48,547 nt of DNA. Origin: Chlorobium sp. N1 (GTDB lineage Bacteria > Bacteroidota > Chlorobiia > Chlorobiales > Chlorobiaceae). Shown here piece by piece: positions 40,700-48,409 of the stretch (the first letter of the stretch is position 1; every line of letters begins with the position of its first letter). The stretch covers positions 1-48,547 of the forward strand of contig NZ_SJPA01000010.1 in NCBI RefSeq assembly GCF_004332115.1. The letters are read 5' to 3'. The translations under genes were made by a program, and so were the position numbers. Under the pieces are notes generated by a model. That model had not been told where the DNA came from. It did no database searches and saw only the letters and a list, made by a program, of their open reading frames with translations.

Positions 40700-41295
40700 C
40701 TGATGTTCAGAACGGCTCGCTATCGTTCGATGCGCACGGTTGCCCAAAACCCTCCCGGCCACCACCACCCCCATTACGTGCTGCAGATGCAGCGCTTCCT
40801 GATCCCCCGGTGCCCGGCCGCCTCTTCGAACTGCCCGGTGGTGTGCGCGCCAGAACTGCCTTGCGGGAACCAGAACGGCTTCTCCCCCGAGGGACTCGGC
40901 CCCGGAGATGCGGCGTTTGCGGGCCCCGGACTCGAAGGCCACCGTGCCGAGTACCGCAGCCGCAGGGCCGAGCGGCAGCGGAAGGGTGGACGGAGCAAGG
41001 CACGCAGCGCCGCACCCCGGAGCGTTAGCGAGGTCCCGAAGGCGAGGACACGGAGGCTGGGCGCCTATTAAGCGGAGGTTCGGCCTGCAGGGAGCACGGC
41101 TTGCCAGCTGACGCCTAGAAGGCCCGCTCTTGGGGTTCTGCGGGCCTGGAGGGTGCAGCCGCAAGCGATGCGACAGTTTCGGTCGGAGCGCGGAAGGTTC
41201 GGGCCGCGCACGGCTCGGGCGCATACCCGCGCCGGAGCCGTTCTTCAGCAGGAGTGGCGATCTTGGGGGGAACCGGGGTCATCGATCGCCGCGCC
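40700..41295. other. Debris region, no gene recognised
   Basis: About 600 bases of GC-rich sequence with overlapping open frames on both strands but no protein-like sequence, signal peptide or ribosome site. It separates the phage gene copy from the reverse-transcriptase fragment and may contain further decayed mobile DNA. Confidence 0.4.
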
Positions 41296-41469
41296 GTGAA
41301 CGACGAGCGCTTCATCTTCGCCGATACACGGTGGAAACTGAAAAAAGCGATCAAGGAGATGTAGCAGCTGCAGGAAGAACCCAAGCGTACCGGCCATACC
41401 AACCAGAAACGCTTCATCGGCAGAACCGAAGGAGGGTTCAACCTCCTGTGGCTAGAGGCTCTCAACCAC
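41296..41469 (+). pseudogene. Fragment of a group II intron-type reverse transcriptase
   Basis: The frame reads FADTRWKLKKAIKEM, a TAG stop, QLQEEPKRTGHTNQKRF and IGRTEGGFNLLWLEALNH. This resembles the thumb-proximal part of group II-like RTs, where 'TRWKLRKAI...L...HPDKTFIGRIERGFDFLGY' is standard. The YxDD active site and the rest of the polymerase are not visible, and the in-frame TAG at 41362 kills it. From 41470 to 41863 I see no gene; an inverted short piece of the dispersed repeat lies near 41561. Confidence 0.55.
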
Positions 41470-41863
41470 CGCAAGCCTGCAGCCATCCACGGACAGCATC
41501 AGGCGCAGGAACCTGCACATCCGCCGGTTTCATAACGCAAGGGGCCAGTAAAGAGCGGCTCCCCGCAGTATGGCATCGGGTGGCAGCTCCGACAGGTTTT
41601 TTGGGGGGAGGGGGTTGGGGAGCTATCGGGTGAGGGGAAAGGCGAAACGCCCGGAAAGAGGAGACCCCGGGCGCCGCATCTGATAATGCCTGAATGTGCA
41701 GCCCCTCCGAAGCCCCCCCCAAAAGCCGCTCACTCCCCTCGCCCCTGACGTCGACAACCTCCCGCCGCAACCATGGATTTTCAGGCAAAGATTACGTAGA
41801 TTACCCCAAACAACGCCGCCGAAGCGGACCGCAGCACCATCCCAACCCCACGCCCCCGAACCC

Positions 41864-43510
41864 ATGAGGCCGCACCCCGACCGAACAGACCCCGCCGCCC
41901 CGGCCCCGGAACCCTCCAAGGAGCAGCTCCAAAGGGAGAACGCCCACCTCCGCTCGGAATGCGACCGGCTCGAAGCCGCGCTCCGTAAACGGGACGCCAG
42001 GAACGCCTTCGCCCTCAAGGCCGCCCGCGCCGGCATCTGGGAGTGGAACCTCGAAAGTGGCCGCAACACCTGGTCGGACGAGCTCTGGGAACTCTACGGC
42101 CTCGGCTTCCGCTGCGCCACCCCCTCCTACGAACTCTGGGAAAGCACGATCTGGGCCGAAGACCGGGAGGCGACCTGCCGCGCCATCAAGGAGGCCACCG
42201 CCGAAGAACGGGACATCTCCCTGGAGTACCGCGTCCATCGACCCAACGGCGCCCCGCGCTGGCTGCTCTCGAGGGCGAAGGCGGTCCGAAACAGCGAGGG
42301 CGCCGTGCTCTCCTACCTCGGAGCGATCTTCGACATCACCGACAAAAAAACACTCGAAGCCTCCCTCCTGGAAAAGACGGGCGAACTGGCCGCCCTCTAC
42401 GGGGGACTCACCGACATCGTCTTCATCGCCGACATCGAAACCAGAAGGATCATGGAGTGCAACACCCTGGCCGAAACGGCGACGGGCAGGAGCACCACAG
42501 CGCTGCGGAAGATGAGGGTCGAGGAGCTCCACCCGCCGGAGGAGCGCGAGCGGATCCTCGAGGAGTTCGCCCTCCATGCCCGGGGGGAGCTGGAGGTCGC
42601 CGAGGCCCGGCTCCTCGCACCCGACGGCCGGACGATCCCGGTCAGCGTCAAGAGCTCCCGGATCGGCTACCAGGGCAGGCGGTGCCTCATGAGCGTCATG
42701 CGCGACATCAGCGCAAGCAAGCGCCAGGAGGCCCAGTTCAAGGAGAACCTCCAGCTGAAGAACGACTTCATCTCGACGATCTCGCACGAGCTGCGCACCC
42801 CGCTCTTCTCGATCCAGGGCTTCGCAAGCACCCTTTTGAAAGGCAACGAGACGATCGAGAACGAGACCCGCAGGGAGTTCCTCGAGATCATCCACACCGA
42901 AAGCACCCGGCTCTCGATCCTCATCGAGGACATCCTGACCATTTCGAGGATCGACGCCGGCACGGACCGCTACCGGCCCGAGCGGCTCGATCCCGCGCCG
43001 CTCGTCAGGGAGACGCTGAGGCTCCTGCAGCGGAGCGCCCGCGAGAGCGGGATCGCCCTCAGCGCCACGATCCCCGAGCCCGCCCCGCCCGTCGCCTTCG
43101 ACAATGGCGCCTTCAAGCAGGTCCTCCTGAACCTCCTGCAGAACGCCCTCAAATACACCCCGAAAAGGGGACGCGTCACGATCGAGCTCCAGGAGAGCGG
43201 CCGGCAGACCATAGTGAGGGTCGCCGATACCGGCATAGGGATTGCGGAAGAGGAGCTGGAGAAGATCTTCGAACGCTTCTACCGTTCCAGCCGCTCGGCC
43301 GGCAGCCACGAGGGAACGGGACTGGGGCTCGCCATCGTCCGGCAGCTCGTCGAGCTCCACGGCGGAACGATCGAGGTGACAAGCACCCTCGCCGAAGGCG
43401 CGACCTTCACGCTCCGCCTGCCCCAGACGCCCCCTCCTGAAGCGTCGCCGCCGTCGGAACTCCCGCCCTCCGCCGCCCCCCGCACCGCTCAGGATGCGAC
43501 AGGGTTTTGA
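41864..43510 (+). CDS. Soluble PAS-PAS sensor histidine kinase
   Basis: 548 residues from the ATG at 41864; the longer frame to 41696 is Pro-rich and unlike a protein start. A short N-terminal coiled coil (EQLQRENAHLRSECDRLEAAL), PAS domain 1 (ARAGIWEWNLESGRNTWSDELWELYGL), PAS domain 2 (GGLTDIVFIADIETRRIMECN), the HisKA H-box STISHELRTP with His308, then HATPase_c with N-box NLLQNALKY near 425, G1 VADTGIGI near 453 and G2 GTGLGLAIV near 485. No membrane helix is present, so it senses a cytoplasmic signal. The response regulator is not adjacent. The first Nif11 peptide gene starts 75 bases downstream on the same strand. Confidence 0.93.
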   Translation: MRPHPDRTDPAAPAPEPSKEQLQRENAHLRSECDRLEAALRKRDARNAFALKAARAGIWEWNLESGRNTWSDELWELYGLGFRCATPSYELWESTIWAEDREATCRAIKEATAEERDISLEYRVHRPNGAPRWLLSRAKAVRNSEGAVLSYLGAIFDITDKKTLEASLLEKTGELAALYGGLTDIVFIADIETRRIMECNTLAETATGRSTTALRKMRVEELHPPEERERILEEFALHARGELEVAEARLLAPDGRTIPVSVKSSRIGYQGRRCLMSVMRDISASKRQEAQFKENLQLKNDFISTISHELRTPLFSIQGFASTLLKGNETIENETRREFLEIIHTESTRLSILIEDILTISRIDAGTDRYRPERLDPAPLVRETLRLLQRSARESGIALSATIPEPAPPVAFDNGAFKQVLLNLLQNALKYTPKRGRVTIELQESGRQTIVRVADTGIGIAEEELEKIFERFYRSSRSAGSHEGTGLGLAIVRQLVELHGGTIEVTSTLAEGATFTLRLPQTPPPEASPPSELPPSAAPRTAQDATGF

Positions 43511-43585
43511 TGTTGTTTACCGTATGTCACCTGTCGCAGCGCAACATATCGCGACGACACAAACCATAGAGACCAAGGAGGACCC

Positions 43586-43822
43586 ATGTCACGAGAACAG
43601 GCAAAAGCGTTCATCGAAAGGATGAAGAGCGACGAAGCGTTCCAGAAGAAGGTGATGGCCATCGAGGATGCAGAAGAGAGGATCGCATGCATCCATAGCG
43701 AAGGCTTCCTGTGCACGCTGGAGGAGATCAATGAGGCCGCAAACAACCATATAGAGCTTGCGGCAGGGATAAGAGTAACCCATTTATGCCCCTCGGATTT
43801 CTTCTGTAACGGACGCATATGA
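43586..43822 (+). CDS. Nif11-type leader peptide (RiPP precursor), copy 1
   Basis: 78 residues; AAGGAGG precedes the ATG. The N-terminal 50 residues (SREQAKAFIERMKSDEAF, VMAIEDAEERIACIHSEGF) are a Nif11 domain, the leader used by a large class of ribosomally made, post-translationally modified peptides. The leader ends near ELAAG (residue 61), a double-glycine-like site, leaving the tail IRVTHLCPSDFFCNGRI with two Cys and Ser/Thr. DNA around its end resembles the region downstream of copy 2 (ACGCATATGAA-GG-ATCTG), so the tail may have been shortened by recombination. No modifying enzyme is nearby. Confidence 0.8.
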   Translation: MSREQAKAFIERMKSDEAFQKKVMAIEDAEERIACIHSEGFLCTLEEINEAANNHIELAAGIRVTHLCPSDFFCNGRI

Positions 43823-44227
43823 ATGGCATCTGCTTCAGAAAACCGCGAACACGGCCATCCTCAGCACTGCAGGCCACCCTCGCATCCCACCATGGAATCG
43901 GGTGCCTACGGAGGCTGAGCGGGCAGCGGGACTGCTCGCCCCTCGCCGAAGCGCCTCAGAATGCTAGAAGGCGCGGCAGCAGGGATGCCCCGGCTGCCGC
44001 TCGAGCTCCAACACAGCCGAAACGCCCCAGCCCACCCTAGACCCGCCGAACAACCCGCCCCCCGGAAGAGGGCCTCGATTTCTTCGGCCGTACCGCCGCC
44101 CCTCCCTCCGCGCCTTCGTCGCGCGATTGTGTAAAAAACGTCAAAGATGCGTATATTTGCCTCCGGCCGCCGAGAGAGGCTCTTTCGTTTTGGGCGGCTA
44201 TCGACCGACAACACAACAACAGTACGG
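43823..44227. other. Intergenic, no gene recognised
   Basis: 405 bases. The first 30 bases (ATGAATGGCATCTGCTTC at 43819-43836) parallel a sequence downstream of Nif11 copy 2; the rest shows no coding region. 44130-44225 is somewhat less GC-rich and probably carries the promoter of the Tat-flavodoxin gene. Confidence 0.45.
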
Positions 44228-44896
44228 ATGCAGAACGATACCTGCTCAAGAAGGGAGTTCCTCAAGAGGACGGCCCGCTATTCCACGCTTGCCCTGTCGG
44301 CGCTCTTGTTCGGCGCTGACTTGGCCGCGGCTTTCGGGCGGGAGAGCGGCCGTTCGACCGCGATACTCTATGCCACCCGATACGGGGCGACGAAGCAAAC
44401 GGCGGGATGGATCGGCGAGGGCATGGCAAGCAAGCCCGACCTTGTCGATATCGAGCAGGTCTCGACTGAAACGGTGCTCGACCGGTACGACCGCGTTATT
44501 GTCGGATCCGGCATTTGGATCGGGGGCGCCCATGAAAAGGTGCTTGAATTTTTCGGGGCGGAGAACGCACGGCTCGAAGAAAAACTCGCAGCCACCTTCA
44601 TCGTCTGCGGCTCGGTCAATGGCACGGAGGCCGGCATGGCGCATGCCCGGCGCTATCTCTCGGCAATGCACGCCCCCCTTCGTGCCGAGCCGCCCATAAG
44701 CAGGGCCTTTGGCGGGCGTTTGGCCATTGAAGAGTTGAGCGACGAGGACGTGAACGCCCTGCGCGAGTTTTACCATTCGATCCTGCACAAAGAGATGAGC
44801 GGTTGGGACCGCAGGAACCCCGACCCGGCCAAACGGTTCGGCATGGAGCTGAGCCGAAAGCCCTCCCCTCAGAGGGCCGAAGAGGCGCCTCTTTAG
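44228..44896 (+). CDS. Tat-exported flavodoxin-domain protein (HemG-like)
   Basis: 222 residues from the ATG at 44228, which places the twin-arginine motif SRREFLKR at residues 7-14, followed by the hydrophobic core STLALSALLFGADLAAAFG. The longer frame from 44147 is rejected because it buries that motif. The domain is Flavodoxin_5: ILYATRYGATKQTAGWIGEG (FMN phosphate loop region), DRVIVGSGIWIGGAHEKV and FIVCGSVNG. HemG-type protoporphyrinogen oxidases have this fold but are cytoplasmic or membrane-bound; a Tat-exported flavodoxin is less common. Export in folded form suggests an FMN-loaded periplasmic redox protein. It lies between two Nif11 genes, but a role in peptide maturation is speculation. 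Confidence 0.82.
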   Translation: MQNDTCSRREFLKRTARYSTLALSALLFGADLAAAFGRESGRSTAILYATRYGATKQTAGWIGEGMASKPDLVDIEQVSTETVLDRYDRVIVGSGIWIGGAHEKVLEFFGAENARLEEKLAATFIVCGSVNGTEAGMAHARRYLSAMHAPLRAEPPISRAFGGRLAIEELSDEDVNALREFYHSILHKEMSGWDRRNPDPAKRFGMELSRKPSPQRAEEAPL

Positions 44897-44980
44897 AGAA
44901 GTCCGCCAGGAGGTGAGGTCCGAATATCGCACACTACGAACGCTCAGGCGTTCACCACATCCAACCACAAGGAGACCCCC

Positions 44981-45259
44981 ATGTCACGAGAACAGGCAAC
45001 AGCATTCATCGAACGGATGAAGAGGGACGAAGCGTTCCACCGGAAAGTCATGGCCATCGAGGACGCCGAAGAGAGGATGGCATGCATCCAGCATGAAGGC
45101 TACGCATGTACACCCGAGGAGATCAACGAATTGGTATCGATTGACGCAGACGGCGTCCAGGGAGCCGGAGAAGCCAGCTCATACGGACCGTACAACTGCA
45201 CCTGTCTTTCAGGCAAGAACTTCATCCAGTACGCCCAAGCGCGCTGCGGCTGCTATTAA
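44981..45259 (+). CDS. Nif11-type leader peptide (RiPP precursor), copy 2
   Basis: 92 residues; AAGGAG lies upstream of the ATG. The leader (SREQATAFIERMKRDEAF ... GYACTPEEINE) is almost identical to the other copies up to residue 50. A GAG at 61-63 gives a plausible cleavage site. The tail EASSYGPYNCTCLSGKNF, then IQYAQARCGCY, has four Cys in two close pairs (CTC and CGC) plus Ser/Thr, suitable for thioether or disulfide rings. This is the most Cys-rich core of the set. Confidence 0.85.
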   Translation: MSREQATAFIERMKRDEAFHRKVMAIEDAEERMACIQHEGYACTPEEINELVSIDADGVQGAGEASSYGPYNCTCLSGKNFIQYAQARCGCY

Positions 45260-45302
45260 CCCGTTGAGCGCCCCCTCAGATTCCTCGCGCAGGACGACGC
45301 AT

Positions 45303-45422
45303 ATGAACGGAATCTGTTCCGGCATCTGTTCAGCCAACGCCCCTCTAACACGGCCAGAATGCGCGACGGGCGCACACGCCATAGAACACGACAGATGCTT
45401 GTTGTTGGCTCAACATACATAA
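45303..45422 (+). CDS. Possible 39-residue Cys-rich peptide
   Basis: The ATG at 45303, with AGGA eight bases before it, opens a frame starting MNGICSGICSANAPLTRPEC and ending LLAQHT; it contains four Cys in total. The first 18 bases are nearly repeated after Nif11 copy 1. It has no Nif11 leader. It could be a stray frame or a displaced core. Confidence 0.3.
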   Translation: MNGICSGICSANAPLTRPECATGAHAIEHDRCLLLAQHT

Positions 45423-45434
45423 CGACCGAGAACC

Positions 45435-46031
45435 GTGGACATTTTTCTGCAACTCTGGGGAGGGGGATGGTACCTCTTCAACAAAATCCTCTTTTCCCTC
45501 TCCGAGACGGAGCATGAAATCAAGAACAACCAGCTTACGCTCCTGGCATGGCTTGCCTACCTGATCGGCGTGCCGGCCTGGGTTTTCTTGCTCATCGCCA
45601 AAAACGACTGGATAGCAGCCTCGATTGAAGCCAGCGGCATTCCGGCCATGCTGCTCGGACTGTATAAAGCATATTCCACGCCCAAAGCACCACCCTCTCT
45701 TGAACAAGGGGTGAAATACCTCACCTATCTAGCCGTTTTGTTCGGCTGCCTCATAAGCATACGGGAGTACGGAGGCATCGTATCGGCGTCCCAGTGCCTG
45801 GAAATCGGTGTGACGATCGGCTTTCTGATGGGGAGCTACCTCATGACGCAGCATGATCGCAAAGGCTACCTGTTCTTTATGCTGATGAATACGAGCATGG
45901 CATCACTCATGTACCTTCAGGGAAAGAACATACTGCTGATCCAGCAGCTGCTCTCCCTGCTGTTTGTGGGTTACGGCTACCGGCAAGCGAGCCGGAACCG
46001 GCAACCCCGGCAACGGCTGCAAACCCAATGA
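45435..46031 (+). CDS. Multi-pass inner-membrane protein, PnuC/YgjV-like topology
   Basis: 198 residues from a GTG at 45435; no in-frame ATG exists until deep in the protein. About six hydrophobic helices (LLAWLAYLIGVPAWVFLLIA, IEASGIPAMLLGLYKAY, YLTYLAVLFGCLIS, LEIGVTIGFLMGSYLM, YLFFMLMNTSMASLMYL, IQQLLSLLFVGYGYRQ). The pattern and the QQL.SLLFV ending resemble small transporter-like proteins of the PnuC/YgjV type, but no substrate motif is evident. Placed between Nif11 genes, it could serve export or immunity, or be unrelated. Confidence 0.6.
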   Translation: MDIFLQLWGGGWYLFNKILFSLSETEHEIKNNQLTLLAWLAYLIGVPAWVFLLIAKNDWIAASIEASGIPAMLLGLYKAYSTPKAPPSLEQGVKYLTYLAVLFGCLISIREYGGIVSASQCLEIGVTIGFLMGSYLMTQHDRKGYLFFMLMNTSMASLMYLQGKNILLIQQLLSLLFVGYGYRQASRNRQPRQRLQTQ

Positions 46032-46083
46032 CCGCCCCCTGGGAATCTGCCGTTCATGTACAACGCAGTATTGGGTTGATCCA

Positions 46084-46131
46084 CTCCGTGATCTGGCGAA
46101 AACAACGACCACGCCGCATTCGGTTTGCTGA
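46084..46131 (+). pseudogene. 3' remnant of a fifth Nif11 precursor
   Basis: These 48 bases read LRDLAKTTTTPHSVC and a stop, matching the end of copy 4 (LTDLAKTTIKPFSVC). Nothing of the leader remains upstream. Similarity to the sequence after copy 4 continues weakly for about 80 bases. It shows that this precursor locus has been duplicated and partly deleted. Confidence 0.75.
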
Positions 46132-46215
46132 TCAGGAGGTTTGCGCGGGGGTTGTTCTGGAAGGAGCTGCTTGCAACACCGTATTGGCCAAAGATGCAGG
46201 ACTTGGGAACCGTTA

Positions 46216-46444
46216 GCCTCCCTCATACCGGGCTGCAGATTCGTCAGGCAGGCCATACGATCCCTGAGCGGCCGTAAACCGTTCCGGGACCAAGGTCGTA
46301 CCCTGGCTCCGGCGACGAGGAGGGACCTGAGGAGTTGGCCCCAGTTCCTGGGTGTGCCGCCCCTTACCCGTTCGCCCGGTCCGCCCATGAGCCAGCGGCG
46401 GTAACGGCGGCGGGCACGCTCCTCGAGGGGCGGCGCAGGGTTGT
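46216..46444. repeat. Dispersed intergenic repeat, copy B
   Basis: About 229 bases parallel to 46815-47023: GCCTCCCTC-TAC at the left, CAGATTCGTCAGG, GATCCCTGAGCGGC, the CGCCCATGAGCC block and GGCGGCGCAGGGTTGT at the right. Its right part also matches copy A (25738-25880). It ends 97 bases before Nif11 copy 3. No coding capacity. Confidence 0.75.
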
Positions 46445-46541
46445 GGAAGGATGTATGAACGCTTGTTGGTTTTTTTTATCTTTATGGTGTAATGCTGCAC
46501 TAAAAGCCGGATAGTTCAAACCAAAAACCAGGGAGACCCCC

Positions 46542-46781
46542 ATGTCGAGAGAACAGGCCAAAGCGTTCATCGAACGGATGAAGACGGACGACGCGTTCCA
46601 CCGGAAGATCATGGCCATCGAGGATCCAGAAGAGAGGATCGCATGCATCCGCAGCGAAGGGTTTTCGTGCACGGCGGACGAGATAAATGACGTTGCTCAG
46701 GATGGCAGCGGCAATCCCGGTTCGGTAATGGCCGGGGCGTTACCCAGCTGGTGCGGGAGCTTAACCATGGATGATTTATAA
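46542..46781 (+). CDS. Nif11-type leader peptide (RiPP precursor), copy 3
   Basis: 79 residues; GGGAGA precedes the ATG. The leader SREQAKAFIERMKTDDAF ... GFSCTADEIND matches the other copies. A GSVMAG at 60-65 is the likely leader end, leaving ALPSWCGSLTMDDL, a short core with one Cys and acidic end. It lies after repeat copy B and before copy C. Confidence 0.82.
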   Translation: MSREQAKAFIERMKTDDAFHRKIMAIEDPEERIACIRSEGFSCTADEINDVAQDGSGNPGSVMAGALPSWCGSLTMDDL

Positions 46782-46814
46782 GACCATCATCCCGCTCCTC
46801 TGCCCGCACCTCAA

Positions 46815-47023
46815 GCCTCCCTCGTACAGGGCTTCAGATTCGTCAGGTCGAGCATTGGATCCCTGAGCGGCGGTAACCCGGCACCTGGTCGAGCCGCCTA
46901 TTTTCGAGACCAGATCGTCCAAGCCGCCCATGAGCCCGCGGCGCCACCGGGTGGCGTACTGCGGGGAGGCCCCCTGCCAGGTAACGGCGGCGTGCGCGTT
47001 CCCCAGGGGCGGCGCAGGGTTGT
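46815..47023. repeat. Dispersed intergenic repeat, copy C
   Basis: Second copy of the repeat at 46216-46444, ending 41 bases before Nif11 copy 4. Its GTACTGCGGGGAG and CCCTGCCAGGTAACGGCGGCG blocks are shared with copy A. The pairing [repeat - Nif11 gene] therefore occurs twice in tandem. Confidence 0.75.
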
Positions 47024-47064
47024 TTATTTGATGATGATGCTACAATCAAGATAAGGAGACCCTC

Positions 47065-47334
47065 ATGTCGAGAGAACAGGCCAAAGCATTCATCGAACGG
47101 ATGAAGACGGACAAGGCGTTCCGCCGGAAGGTCATGGCCATCGAGGATGCAGATGGGAGGATCGCATGCATCCAGAGCGAAGGATATGCTTGCTCCCTGC
47201 AGGATATCGCCGAGGCCGGCGCAGAGATGCTTCCTCCGGATGTGTGCGGGGGGACGGCCGGGGAGTATTTCACAACATCCAAAGAACTCACTGATCTCGC
47301 GAAAACAACGATAAAGCCGTTTTCGGTTTGCTGA
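47065..47334 (+). CDS. Nif11-type leader peptide (RiPP precursor), copy 4
   Basis: 89 residues; AAGGAG precedes the ATG. The leader SREQAKAFIERMKTDKAF ... GYACSLQDIAE is followed by VCGG at 60-63, a true double glycine. The tail TAGEYFTTSKELTDLAKTT then IKPFSVC is Thr/Ser-rich with a single C-terminal Cys. This tail is the only one with a second (decayed) copy, at 46084-46131. Confidence 0.85.
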   Translation: MSREQAKAFIERMKTDKAFRRKVMAIEDADGRIACIQSEGYACSLQDIAEAGAEMLPPDVCGGTAGEYFTTSKELTDLAKTTIKPFSVC

Positions 47335-47396
47335 TCATGAGTTTGAAGGAGGGTTGTTTTGGCAAGGCATTTTCCTTAATCAGGTAAGGAAACGGA

Positions 47397-48393
47397 ATGA
47401 TTGAAGCGGGAGCCTACGCTCCGGGTTCCTGGGAGGAGATGTTTGCAACGCCGTATTCGCCGGAGGCGGACGTCGTTGTCGACCGCTTGCGTCATGAAGA
47501 TGTTTCTATTGTTGGATGCTTGACGTTCAAGTCATGCCGGAATCTTCTTGACAGGGCCGTTGCCGGCCAGAGAGATGAAGGCGACGCTCTGGCGTTTGTT
47601 GCCCGGACTGATGGACGACCTGTCGGGCTGGTTCTGGCCGAGAAGATACGTGGCGGGGATGAAGTGGCTGCAGGAACCCGAAAGATCTTGCGGCTGCGTT
47701 CAATCTTCACCAATCTCTTGTGGCAGCATAAAGGAATCGGGAGATGGCTGCTCGATACCCTGACAGGCGGATCCCGCGATGCCGGATACCACGCAATCCA
47801 TACGGAGTACAACCCGAAACTTGAGTCGATCCAGCCCTTCGAGCGGTTGCTCGCCTCCAGTGGATGGAGTAATCCGAAACCGTTCATGGAAGAATTGTTC
47901 GCTCTGGTGGCTGCAAAGAGTTCCGTCGCTACCGTCGGGTTATGAGCTCTTTGCATTCGACAGCATGCAGGGCGAGGAGCGCCTGAAACTGCAGGAGCGG
48001 ATCGATTCCGGTGACATTCCGCGGAGACTGTCGCCGTTTGGCGAAGACGACGCTATGATTCCGGAATTGAGCGTCGGTATTCGCCAGAGTGGCCGAGTCG
48101 TTGCCTGGATGTGCCTTCAGCGTTCGCCTGTCGCCAGCGATGCAATCTGTTACCGCAGCCTCTACGTCGATCCACTGCTCAGAACGGCAAACGGATTGGG
48201 GCCGATTGTCGCTGCGGAAGCATTTCAGCGGCACGCATCAAGCGATATCGCCCATGAGCGGCCGAAAGGGGTATTCAATACGCATCATAGGGCACGAAAG
48301 CAGATGAACTTTGTTCAGAAGCGGTTGTTGCCCTGCTGTTTCGAGACCTATGCATTGCATTCGTCAGAACTTGATCTGCGATCGATGCCGTGA
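47397..48393 (+). pseudogene. Two-domain GNAT acetyltransferase broken by a frameshift
   Basis: The first frame (47397-47945, 182 aa) has a GNAT acetyl-CoA region: RLRSIFTNLLWQHKGIGRWLLD with the R/Q-x-x-G-x-G/A-like loop, and the ending SSGWSNPKPFMEELFAL. The second, in another frame to 48393, continues WWLQRVPSLPSGYELFAFDS and EERLKLQERIDSGDIP, exactly what follows the first domain in double-GNAT proteins. The second domain contains LYVDPLLRTANGLGP. The switch must occur at about 47885-47925. It could be a pseudogene, a sequencing error or two overlapping genes. The substrate is unknown; such genes occur as tailoring or resistance genes near peptide clusters. Confidence 0.65.
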
Positions 48394-48409
48394 ACTTCCG
48401 TCTGTTGTT

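Noticed and set aside
31225-41469. Diversity-generating retroelement (fibre gene plus RT fragment)
   Set aside because: The RT piece is of the group II type, dead and 8.6 kb from the fibre gene. I found no template/variable repeat pair, and the fibre repeats are not a C-type lectin fold.
43586-47334. Complete lanthipeptide or YcaO gene cluster
   Set aside because: No synthetase, radical SAM enzyme or C39 transporter can be recognised in the window, so only precursors are claimed.
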